The translations under genes were made by a program, and so were the position numbers. Below the pieces are notes generated by a model. The model saw only the letters and a list, made by a program, of their open reading frames with translations, did not search any database and was not told the origin of the DNA. Below, in pieces: positions 19,567-26,104 of a DNA stretch of 32,212 nucleotides. The DNA is taken from the NCBI RefSeq assembly GCF_007830035.1, contig NZ_VLKN01000013.1, forward strand, positions 1 through 32,212, read 5' to 3'. Origin of the DNA: Luteimonas cucumeris (GTDB taxonomy: Bacteria > Pseudomonadota > Gammaproteobacteria > Xanthomonadales > Xanthomonadaceae). Position 1 is the first letter of the stretch. Every line of letters begins with the position of its first letter.

Positions 19567-19681
19567 TTGCACCCAGCGTGGCAAGACGCGGGGGCGTTGG
19601 CCGGGTTGGAACAGGGACGGCCATGCGCACGCCGGGGTAGCGAGGGGCCGGATGTCGGGGGACATCCGGCCCCGTTTTTTT
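19567..19681 (+). ncRNA. Candidate small RNA, ~115 nt
   Basis: This is the stretch between a sigma-54-like promoter and a strong terminator on the + strand. No protein-like frame starts here; the only complete one is a 5-codon ATG frame at 19623. Predicted stems are GCGT/ACGC (19576-19589), GGCCG/CGGCC (19599-19622) with a 14-base loop containing two GGA triplets, and the terminator. GGA in loops recalls RsmA/CsrA-binding RNAs, but that is speculation. I cannot assign it to a known family. It diverges from mnmG. Confidence 0.4.
19644..19681 (+). terminator. Strong intrinsic terminator, + strand
   Basis: GGGGCCGGATGTC (19644-19656) pairs perfectly with GACATCCGGCCCC (19661-19673) around a GGGG loop, followed by G and seven T (19675-19681). 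It has a U-tract only in the + orientation. No annotated + strand gene lies upstream before tamB's operon several kb away, so it implies a local + strand transcript. Confidence 0.9.
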
Positions 19682-19713
19682 GGCGCCGACGCCCGGCGGA
19701 GGCGGAACAGGGG

Positions 19714-19777
19714 GGATCCGTGATTCCCCACCGGGCGTCGACAGAGGGCGACCTCAACAACTCAACGTCGCAAACCG
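19714..19777. repeat. Diverged direct repeat flanking the Gly/Tyr-rich gene (copy 1)
   Basis: GGATCC near 19714, GATTCCCC at 19722-19729 and a 22-base motif at 19756-19777 recur in the same order and orientation at 20474, 20485-20492 and 20539-20560. The 22-base motifs agree at 18 positions, and all four differences are transitions. The second copy is the 5' leader of the lipoprotein gene, so the gene sits between two versions of its own leader. The remainder of 19778-19906 shows only short inverted repeats. Confidence 0.5.
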
Positions 19778-19906
19778 ACGTGTTCGGTCATTAGTGGCTA
19801 GAGTGCGACTGCCTTGCGGTCAGTGCAAGCAGTTTGCAAGTTCCAGTTCGCGACGGCGGTCGCGTTCCGGCGAATTGCCGGTTCTCGCTTCAGCTTCGTC
19901 AACTCC

Positions 19907-20470
19907 CTAATCACGCGGCGGCAGTTCGACCCCGCCGCGCTTGTAGTAATCGCGTCCCCGGCGCGGGCCGTCTTCGCCCGAGCGGATGGCAGGACGGCTC
20001 ACCGGGGCCGAAGGCCGCACGGCCGGCGCCGGACGCGGCATCGACTGGCTGGGCGGTGCGATCTGCCGGCCCTGGGTCGGCGGGCCGAGCTTGTCCAGTT
20101 CGCGCCACGGCGGCTTGCCGCTCGGCGGCCGGTTGCCGGGCGGACGCTGCGAATGATCAGGACGGCCATGGTGCGGATAGCCCGGCCGGCCGTGATGCGG
20201 GTACCGGTTGTAACGCGGGTAGTAGTAACCGGGTACGCCGTAATAGCGGTCGTAACGGTAATAGCCACCGTAACCCGGGCCATAGCCATACGGGGAACCG
20301 TAGCGGTAGTAGTCCCCGTAGTAGCCGTAGGGATAGCCGCGGTTGCTGCGGTATTGGACGGTACCCGGAGCACGGTGATAGCCACTGCCATAACCGTAGC
20401 CGGCACTGGTGACGCAGCCTGCCAGCAGCAGCGCACTGGCCAGGGCAAGAAGCAGGACACGGATGTTCAT
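19907..20470 (-). CDS. Gly/Tyr-rich predicted lipoprotein
   Basis: A 187-residue low-complexity protein. A signal peptide (NIRVLLLALASALLLAGC) ends in a lipobox at Cys18. Residues about 22-105 are extremely rich in Tyr, Gly, Arg and Pro (GYPYGYYGDYYRYGSPYGYG, then repeated PHHGRP). The rest is Pro/Arg/Ser-rich. The frame remains open upstream, but the lipoprotein start at ATG 20470, with GGGGGA about 6 bases before it, is the sensible one. Composition resembles surface, adhesive or phase-separating proteins, though no function can be assigned. It is divergent from the dehydratase gene. Confidence 0.75.
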   Translation of the reverse strand: MNIRVLLLALASALLLAGCVTSAGYGYGSGYHRAPGTVQYRSNRGYPYGYYGDYYRYGSPYGYGPGYGGYYRYDRYYGVPGYYYPRYNRYPHHGRPGYPHHGRPDHSQRPPGNRPPSGKPPWRELDKLGPPTQGRQIAPPSQSMPRPAPAVRPSAPVSRPAIRSGEDGPRRGRDYYKRGGVELPPRD

Positions 20471-20640
20471 GATGGATCCCCCGGGATTCCCCGCAGCATC
20501 GGCCGCCGGCGTTGAATCGCCGCTTAAGCCGGCCCGTGAACGATTCAGCGTCGCAAGCCGCATGTCGAACATGAGGCCGGCCGCCCCGCGAGTGCCAGCC
20601 GGAGGCAGCAGCCCGGCAACGCATCCGCTACGCTGAACCG

Positions 20641-21642
20641 ATGACCTCATTGTCCGATCCTTCCCTGCCCGGCTTTCCCGACATCCTCGCCGCCGCCGCC
20701 CGCATCGCGCCGCATGCACATGCGACGCCGGTGCTGCGTTCGCGCGGGCTCGATGCCCTCGCCGGCTGCGAACTGCATTTCAAGGCCGAACACCTGCAGC
20801 GTGCCGGCGCCTTCAAGTTCCGCGGCGCCTGCAATGCGGTGTTCGCACTCGATGATGCCCAGGCCAGCGCCGGCGTGGTGACGCACTCGTCCGGCAACCA
20901 TGGCGCGGCATTGGCGCTGGCGGCGCAGCTGCGTGGCATCGCCTGCCACGTGGTGGTGCCGGAAGGCGCGCTGCGCTCCAAGCTGGCGGCGATCGAGGCC
21001 TACGGCGCGACCCTGCACCACTGCGCGCCCACCATCGCCGCACGCGAAGCGCGCTGCGCGGAAATGCAGCGCGACACCGGCGCGACGCTGGTGCATCCCT
21101 ATACCGATCCACGCGTGATCGCAGGCCAGGGCACCGCCGCGCTGGAGCTGCTCAATGCCGTCCCCGGCCTCGACCTGCTGGTGGCGCCGGTCGGTGGTGG
21201 CGGCCTGTCCTCGGGCACCGCGCTGGCGGCGGCGACGCGGGCACCGCAATGCCGGGTGATCGGCGCCGAACCCAGCGGCGCGGCCGAGACCCGTGACTCG
21301 CTGCAACGCGGCGTGCGCGTCACCGAGTTCACACCGGACACGATCTGCGATGGCCTGCGCGGCACGCTCGGCGAGCCGAACTTCCAGCTGCTGCGCGCGC
21401 TCGCCGTGCAGGTGCTGACCGTCGACGACCGCGATACGCGCACCGCCATGCGCCTGATCTGGCAGCGCACCAAGCAGCTGGTCGAACCGTCCTCGGCGAT
21501 CGCGCTGGCCGCGGTGCTGGCGCATCGCGACGTCTTCGCCGGGCGCAGGGTCGGTATCATCCTGTCCGGCGGCAACGTCGATCTCGACGCGCTGCCGCTG
21601 TTCGCCGACCAGCGCCTGTCCACCTGGGAGCAGAAGCCATGA
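20641..21642 (+). CDS. PLP-dependent serine/threonine dehydratase-like enzyme
   Basis: A 333-residue fold-type II PLP enzyme. Lys59 in AGAFKFRGACNA forms the Schiff base. SSGNHGAALALAAQ (83-96) binds the substrate carboxylate, VGGGGLSSG (about 184-192) cradles the phosphate, and a late ILSGGNVDLD is the usual C-terminal motif. There is no ACT regulatory domain, so it is the short catabolic or serine-racemase-like type rather than biosynthetic IlvA. Reactions in this family are deamination of Ser/Thr to 2-oxo acids or racemisation; sequence alone does not decide between them. It overlaps the next gene by ATGA. Confidence 0.88.
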   Translation: MTSLSDPSLPGFPDILAAAARIAPHAHATPVLRSRGLDALAGCELHFKAEHLQRAGAFKFRGACNAVFALDDAQASAGVVTHSSGNHGAALALAAQLRGIACHVVVPEGALRSKLAAIEAYGATLHHCAPTIAAREARCAEMQRDTGATLVHPYTDPRVIAGQGTAALELLNAVPGLDLLVAPVGGGGLSSGTALAAATRAPQCRVIGAEPSGAAETRDSLQRGVRVTEFTPDTICDGLRGTLGEPNFQLLRALAVQVLTVDDRDTRTAMRLIWQRTKQLVEPSSAIALAAVLAHRDVFAGRRVGIILSGGNVDLDALPLFADQRLSTWEQKP

Positions 21643-22079
21643 AGATCGACGGCACGCGTCGCAACGACCGCGCAACCGAACTGGTGCTGGCCTACTACTC
21701 GGCCTTCAATCGTAGCGACTGGAGCGCGATGCTCGCCTGCCTCGACGAACAGGTGGTGCACGACCTCAACCAGGGACCGCGCGAGACCGGCCGCACCCAG
21801 TTCGAGGCTTTCCTGCAGCGCATGGCGACCTGCTATCGCGAGAAGCTCACCGACATCGTGGTGATGAGCTCGCCCGACGGCCAACGCGCCGCCGCCGAAT
21901 ACGTCGTGCACGGGGAATACCTCGCCGACGACAGCGGCCTGCCGAAGGCCCGCGGCCAGAAATACCAGCTGCCCGGCGGCGCGTTCTTCGAGATCCGCAA
22001 CGGCCGCATCGCGCGCGTCAGCAATTACTACAACCTGCAGGAATGGCTGGCGCAGGTCGATGGCGGTTCGACGCCGTAG
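21639..22079 (+). CDS. NTF2-like (SnoaL-type) protein
   Basis: A 146-residue single-domain protein of the NTF2/ketosteroid isomerase fold: ELVLAYYSAFNRSDWSAMLACLDEQVVHDLNQG at the front, FEAFLQRM, and a closing sheet with YVVHGEYL, GAFFEIRNGRIARVSNYYNLQEWL. No signal peptide. The start ATG is inside the dehydratase stop (ATGA), so the two are coupled and may act on the same substrate. Its TAG stop is the TAG of a GTAG-headed REP palindrome that begins at 22076. Catalytic activity is unproven. Confidence 0.85.
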   Translation: MKIDGTRRNDRATELVLAYYSAFNRSDWSAMLACLDEQVVHDLNQGPRETGRTQFEAFLQRMATCYREKLTDIVVMSSPDGQRAAAEYVVHGEYLADDSGLPKARGQKYQLPGGAFFEIRNGRIARVSNYYNLQEWLAQVDGGSTP

Positions 22080-22167
22080 CATGCGCTGCGCGCACGATGG
22101 AAACATCGCCAGGCAAGCATCGCATCCACGCTTTTTGATCGCATTTCGTGAACGCAGCGCACGCTAC
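22076..22167. repeat. Second inverted pair of GTAG-type REP palindromes
   Basis: Unit 1 (22076-22096) is GTAG plus CATGCGC-tgc-GCGCACG, a hairpin with one G-T style mismatch. Unit 2 (22147-22167) is the inverted partner, with one change in the stem or loop. Same family as 8493-8596. The first unit overlaps the end of the NTF2-like gene, supplying its stop codon. No other feature is visible in 22080-22211. Confidence 0.85.
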
Positions 22168-22211
22168 GCACAAGTCCTCCGGTCGCTATGCTCGGTTCCG
22201 CATCTTGCCGA

Positions 22212-22844
22212 TCATCGCGACTGCGCCAGCAGCGTCAGTCCTTCGTTGAGCAGCAGACGCGTGGCCGAGGCGCGCTGCGCCAGCGGCACGTCCTTTAGCG
22301 CATCCAGCATCCAGCGCATCGAACGGCAGCGCGCGTCGCGGCTGGCGCGATCTCTGCCGGTGCTGTTGAGCCCGAGCAGGAAGCCGTCGTGCAACAGCGT
22401 GGCGGTGACGCCGGCGGACTTCAGCACCTGGCGCGCGGCGACCGGATCGAAGGCCTGCGGCGGATTCTGCAGGCCAGTGGTGGCGATCTCGGCGATCGCC
22501 ACCGTGAAGCGTTCGCGGCTGCCGGCGCCGAGCCGGTTCGCGGCCTGGCCGATGGCCGACAGACTGCGGTCGGCGTCCGGTTCCAGCAGGCTGCACATCG
22601 TCTCGGCCTCCTGCGGCACCTGCGCCGAGGCGTGCACGGCCTGGAACAGGCCGTCGATGGCGCTGTCGGGTGCGCGCATCAGCACGCCGCCGGCTTCGGC
22701 GACCAGCGCATCGAGGTCGATGCCGGCCAGGGCCTGCTGCAGGTCGCCGCTACCGTCGATGTGGATGCGCTGCTGCGCGATCGCAGGTGCAGCCGTCAGG
22801 CACACGGACAGCAACGCGATCGCCCGGCGATGTCTCGGCCTCAT
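22212..22844 (-). CDS. Exported protein of unknown function
   Basis: A 210-residue protein with a clear signal peptide (basic RPRHRR, hydrophobic AIALLSVCLTAAPAIA, cleavage near AQQ). The mature part is mostly helical in appearance, with two or three cysteines (CSLL, RCRSMRWML) and no recognised motif. I chose ATG 22844 over ATG 22859 because GGAGG lies four bases upstream of 22844 and nothing precedes 22859. It shows no family I can name. It is followed by a REP pair, and its upstream neighbour is the DMT transporter on the same strand, 78 bp away. Confidence 0.7.
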   Translation of the reverse strand: MRPRHRRAIALLSVCLTAAPAIAQQRIHIDGSGDLQQALAGIDLDALVAEAGGVLMRAPDSAIDGLFQAVHASAQVPQEAETMCSLLEPDADRSLSAIGQAANRLGAGSRERFTVAIAEIATTGLQNPPQAFDPVAARQVLKSAGVTATLLHDGFLLGLNSTGRDRASRDARCRSMRWMLDALKDVPLAQRASATRLLLNEGLTLLAQSR

Positions 22845-22922
22845 GCGCCCTCCAGGCATTGCGGAAACGCGGCGAGTCTAGAACGCGTCGGCTGAATCAT
22901 CGCAGCGCAGACGCGTCGCGGC

Positions 22923-23915
22923 TCACGCCCCGCGGTCGCTGCGCAGGTCCTGCATCGCGCGTGGGTCGCCCGCCGCATCGCGCGACACCACCCAGGCGAA
23001 CGCGACGATGCCGACCATCACCAGCAATGCGCCCAGCAACGCCTGCTGCTGCGGCCAGGCCTCTCCCAGCCAGGCCACGCCGAGCATGGTCGAGAACAGG
23101 ATCTCGGCCGCCTGCATCGCTTCGACCGCGCCAAGCGCGGTCGGATTGTCGCGGACCATGCCGGTGGCCTGGAAAAACAGCACGGTGGCGATCACGCCCG
23201 CGCTCAGCGCCACGCCCGCCGCCAGCCACAGCTGTCCGGTCGATGGCGCACCGGCGTGCCACCAGGCGAACGCCGCCAGCGCGATCCAGCACGGCTGACT
23301 GGCCAGGGTCATGCCGAACACGCGCTGGGTGGCATTGAGTTCGACGCGATCGCGTTCCAGCTGCAGCAGCAGGCCGCGGTTGCCGAGCGGATACGCGAAC
23401 GCGGACACCGCCACGCAGGCCAATGCGATCCACGCCTGGCGATCCATGCCCGCCTCGAAATGGCCGAACTGCATCAACAGTACGCCGGCCAGCACCAGCA
23501 GGCCGACGCCGAGCGCGGCGCGCGGAATGCGCGCGCGATGGTCGTTGTACAACAGCGGCGCGCACAGCATGCCGGCGATCACCGTGAGCTGGAACGTGCC
23601 GGCCACCAGCCACGACGGCCCACTCGCCGCGGCATAGGTCAGGCAGACGTAGAACAGCACGAAACCGATCCCGCTCCACAGCAGCCACGGCCACGGTCGC
23701 GCGCGCATCGCGCGCAGCACCGGCCCGGCGCCGCCCTGCCACGGCACTACCAGCAACAGCATCGGCAGGGTGAACAGGTAACGCAGCGAAGCCGTCCACG
23801 CCCAGTGCCCGCCCTCGACCGCGGCGGCGCGGTTGAACACATAGGTCACGGTGAAGAACAGCGCCGAAGCCAGCGCGATCACCACCGCCCACAGCGCGCG
23901 TCGACGCAGGCTCAT
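22923..23915 (-). CDS. DMT-superfamily transporter (EamA/EmrE-like)
   Basis: A 330-residue inner-membrane protein with about ten transmembrane helices in two related halves, as in EamA-type drug/metabolite exporters. Examples are ALWAVVIALASALFFTVTYVFNRAAA, the central GPSWLVAGTFQLTVIAGMLCAPLL, and AVEAMQAAEILFSTMLGV. It resembles proteins called multidrug resistance efflux transporter family. Substrate unknown. Its ATG overlaps the bioC stop by four bases, so it belongs to the bio transcript. Export of a biotin-pathway metabolite is possible, but not shown. Confidence 0.83.
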   Translation of the reverse strand: MSLRRRALWAVVIALASALFFTVTYVFNRAAAVEGGHWAWTASLRYLFTLPMLLLVVPWQGGAGPVLRAMRARPWPWLLWSGIGFVLFYVCLTYAAASGPSWLVAGTFQLTVIAGMLCAPLLYNDHRARIPRAALGVGLLVLAGVLLMQFGHFEAGMDRQAWIALACVAVSAFAYPLGNRGLLLQLERDRVELNATQRVFGMTLASQPCWIALAAFAWWHAGAPSTGQLWLAAGVALSAGVIATVLFFQATGMVRDNPTALGAVEAMQAAEILFSTMLGVAWLGEAWPQQQALLGALLVMVGIVAFAWVVSRDAAGDPRAMQDLRSDRGA

Positions 23916-24802
23916 CGCCGCCGGATCGGAATCTGCGCGACCGGCACCGCGGTCACTTCGTAACCTTCGACGCGGATCGGTGCGCCCGGCGGCGGCGCCC
24001 AGGCCTGCGCATAGATCACTTCCCAGGTCGCCGGCAGCAAACCATCACCGCGACGTTCTGCCTCGTACGCGGCCGCAGCGGCGGCGAAGCGTGCGCGCCC
24101 GGTCAACGTATGCCGGCGCGTGCGCAGCGCATTGGTCGCGCCGAGGGTGCGCAGTTCGCGCATCAGCGCGGCCAGGTCCGGATAACCGGGCACGAACACG
24201 TCGCGATCCAGCACCGGATCGCGGAAGCCGGCCTGCACCATCGCATCGCCGAATTGGCCGATCGCCGCAAACGGGCTCACGTGCGGTACCGCGTCGGCAT
24301 GGGCGAAAGCGTCACGCAGCTCGATCAGCGTTTCCGGCCCGAAACTCGAGACCAGCAGGCGCGCGCCGGGCTTGAGCACGCGGCGGAACTCGGCGAACAA
24401 CGCCGGCAGATCGTCGACCCATTGCACGCACAGATTGGAGAACAGCACGTCGACGCTGCCGTCGGCCAATGGCAACGCGCGCGCGTCGGCGCAGACACGG
24501 TCGAAGGGTCGCCACCAGCTGCTCTGCCTGCGCGCCTGCTGCAGCATCGGCAGGGCCAGGTCGAGCGCGACGATGCGTGCCCGCGGCCAGCGCTTGCGCA
24601 TCGCCGCCGCGGCATGGCCGGGACCGCAGCCAAGATCGACCACGACCTGCGGCTGCCTCTCGTCGAGATAATCGAGCGACTCGAGCAATCGCGACTCGAC
24701 CTCGCGCTGCAGTGCCGCCGCGGATTCGTAATGACCGGCCGACCGCGAAAACGCGCGGCGCACCTGGCGGGTATCGAACAGATCGGGGGGAGTGGCGGGC
24801 AT
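23912..24802 (-). CDS. bioC: Malonyl-ACP O-methyltransferase BioC
   Basis: A 296-residue SAM-dependent methyltransferase that caps malonyl-ACP as a methyl ester, starting pimelate synthesis. DTRQVRRAFSRSAGHYESAA is the typical BioC N-terminus. The SAM motif VVVDLGCGPGHAAAAM lies at about 50-65, followed by IVALDLALPMLQQAR, FSNLCVQWVDDLPALFAEF and VSSFGPETLIELRDAF. The frame runs upstream through a SPSPSP stretch encoded by a GGGGCT repeat, but conserved similarity begins at MPATPPDLFD, so ATG 24802 is preferred. No obvious Shine-Dalgarno. It is separated from bioH by 470 bp of repeats. Confidence 0.93.
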   Translation of the reverse strand: MPATPPDLFDTRQVRRAFSRSAGHYESAAALQREVESRLLESLDYLDERQPQVVVDLGCGPGHAAAAMRKRWPRARIVALDLALPMLQQARRQSSWWRPFDRVCADARALPLADGSVDVLFSNLCVQWVDDLPALFAEFRRVLKPGARLLVSSFGPETLIELRDAFAHADAVPHVSPFAAIGQFGDAMVQAGFRDPVLDRDVFVPGYPDLAALMRELRTLGATNALRTRRHTLTGRARFAAAAAAYEAERRGDGLLPATWEVIYAQAWAPPPGAPIRVEGYEVTAVPVAQIPIRRR

Positions 24803-24814
24803 GCGGGGTAGGTC

Positions 24815-24856
24815 GGGGCTGGGGCTGGGGCTGGGGCTGGGGCTGGGGCTGGGGCT
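24815..24856. repeat. Hexanucleotide repeat (GGGGCT)x7
   Basis: Seven perfect copies of GGGGCT lie end to end on the + strand, 12 bases upstream of the bioC ATG. Four or more G4 runs mean the + strand can form a G-quadruplex; for bioC this is the template strand. Unit length is a multiple of three, so copy-number changes alter leader length without shifting any frame. If a longer BioC were made, they would encode a Ser-Pro array. Confidence 0.97.
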
Positions 24857-24921
24857 GGATTTCAGTTTTTTGATCTTGGCGCCAAGTGGCAATCGCTGAC
24901 TCAGTTCGTAGACCCGGAGGG

Positions 24922-24977
24922 CGGCGGCCATGGATGGCCGCCGTTTTCCGACCGAGCCAGGAGGGCGAGTCGGAAAA
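24922..24977 (+). terminator. Hairpin plus T-run and nested inverted repeat
   Basis: CGGCGGCCAT (24922-24931) pairs with ATGGCCGCCG (24934-24943) and is followed by TTTT, a weak + strand terminator shape. Next, TTTTCCGAC (24944-24952) is perfectly inverted as GTCGGAAAA (24969-24977). Neither favours termination of bioC-direction transcripts. It may be part of the repeat complex that fills the bioH-bioC gap rather than a functional terminator. Confidence 0.4.
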
Positions 24978-25033
24978 TCTCCGAGGACTATCCACCGCAA
25001 CGTTAGCTCTGATCGGGGAAGACCCTTTTCTTT

Positions 25034-25312
25034 GGTTACTTTCTTTTGGGTCAGCAAAAGAAAGTGACCCGCGCGCGCAGCGGGCGGAAGCACTGCTTTT
25101 TTGATTTGAAGCTTTTGTTATGCCTCTATTCACCGTTACGCTATGAAGCCATCAGCGTGCGGTCTTGCACGGTCCACGCGCACGCAACGGCCAAAGTCGC
25201 TGGGTCTTGCGACCCCCGGCCATCGCGCATGGCGCGATGGCGCTCTGCGCCGCGCGAGCCAGTGGCTCGCAATCACGGCGCTTCGCCCCCGCCTTCGCGG
25301 GGATGACGGCTT
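25034..25312. repeat. Dispersed modular repeat, copy B
   Basis: Block 1 (25034-25091) and block 2 (about 25192-25312) match copy A at 70-298 in the same orientation. Block 2 includes the palindromic CATCGCGCATGGCGCGATG and the CGCCCCCGCCTTCGCGGGG segment. It overlaps the last 40 bases of bioH and supplies its stop codon. The sequence between blocks (25092-25191) is unlike copy A. With 24803-25272 this accounts for the whole gap between bioH and bioC. Confidence 0.85.
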
Positions 25313-26094
25313 GAAGCAGAAGCGAATTCGTCGATCGCCGCAGCGACTTCATCCGCATGCCCCAAAAACGGCGCATGCCCACCACCGGCAATCTCCATAT
25401 ACTCGCCGCCCGGCGCCAGCGCCGCCGCAGCGCGCATGCCGGCCGGCGGCACCAGCCGGTCGCGGCGCCCGGCGATCCACAGGCTCGGCACGCGCAGGCC
25501 GGGCAACGCGTCGCGCAGATCGGTTTCCTCCAGCAACGACAGGCCCTGCTGCAGCACGCGCGGCGCCGGCTCGCCACGCGCGAACAATTGCTGGCGCAGC
25601 GTGCGCAACTCCTCGCGGCCGTGTTCGGCACCGATCGTGTCCAGCACGAGGAAACGGTCCAGCGTGCTGCGGTAATCGTCCTCAAGATCAGCGGCGAACT
25701 GAGTGAACACCTGCGGTGCGACCGCATGCGGCCACGGCCGCCCGGCGACGCCGTCGTCGATGACGAAACGCGGCGTCGCGCAGATCATCGCCAGGCCGCG
25801 CACCTGCGACGACATGGCCGCGGCGTGCAGCGCGAACAGGCCGCCCAGCGACCAGCCGATCCACAGCGCCGGCGGCGTGCGCGCGAGGATGGCGTCGACG
25901 CAGGCCTCCAGCGCCAGCGGCGTGTCGTCATCGCGGCTGTGGCCGTGTCCGGGCAGGTCGATCAGGTGCAGCGTGTAGCGATCGCGCAATCGCGCGACCA
26001 GTGGCGCGAACACGCCGCCGTGCATCGCCCAGCCGTGAAGCAGTACCAGCGCCGGACCGCTGCCGACGACTTCGATGTGCAGACCTTCGTTCAT
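25273..26094 (-). CDS. bioH: Pimeloyl-[ACP] methyl ester esterase BioH
   Basis: A 273-residue alpha/beta hydrolase that removes the methyl cap from pimeloyl-ACP methyl ester. LLHGWAMHGGVF forms the oxyanion hole, the nucleophile Ser is in GWSLGGLFALHAA as in E. coli BioH, and the catalytic Asp and His are expected in AGRRDRLVPP and GGGHAPFLGH. After DEFASA the protein ends SSRHPREGGGEAP, translated from dispersed repeat copy B, so the native end was probably lost or extended. It lies 10 bp after bioF in the same operon. Confidence 0.93.
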   Translation of the reverse strand: MNEGLHIEVVGSGPALVLLHGWAMHGGVFAPLVARLRDRYTLHLIDLPGHGHSRDDDTPLALEACVDAILARTPPALWIGWSLGGLFALHAAAMSSQVRGLAMICATPRFVIDDGVAGRPWPHAVAPQVFTQFAADLEDDYRSTLDRFLVLDTIGAEHGREELRTLRQQLFARGEPAPRVLQQGLSLLEETDLRDALPGLRVPSLWIAGRRDRLVPPAGMRAAAALAPGGEYMEIAGGGHAPFLGHADEVAAAIDEFASASSRHPREGGGEAP

Positions 26095-26104
26095 ACCAAT
26101 CGAT

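Noticed and set aside
24815-24856. CRISPR-like array
   Set aside because: Units of six bases with no spacers, and no cas genes in the window; it is a simple-sequence repeat.
23912-25093. BioC with a ~97-residue N-terminal extension including a Ser-Pro array
   Set aside because: The extension is translated repeat DNA; conserved BioC sequence begins at 24802. Kept only as a question for proteomics.
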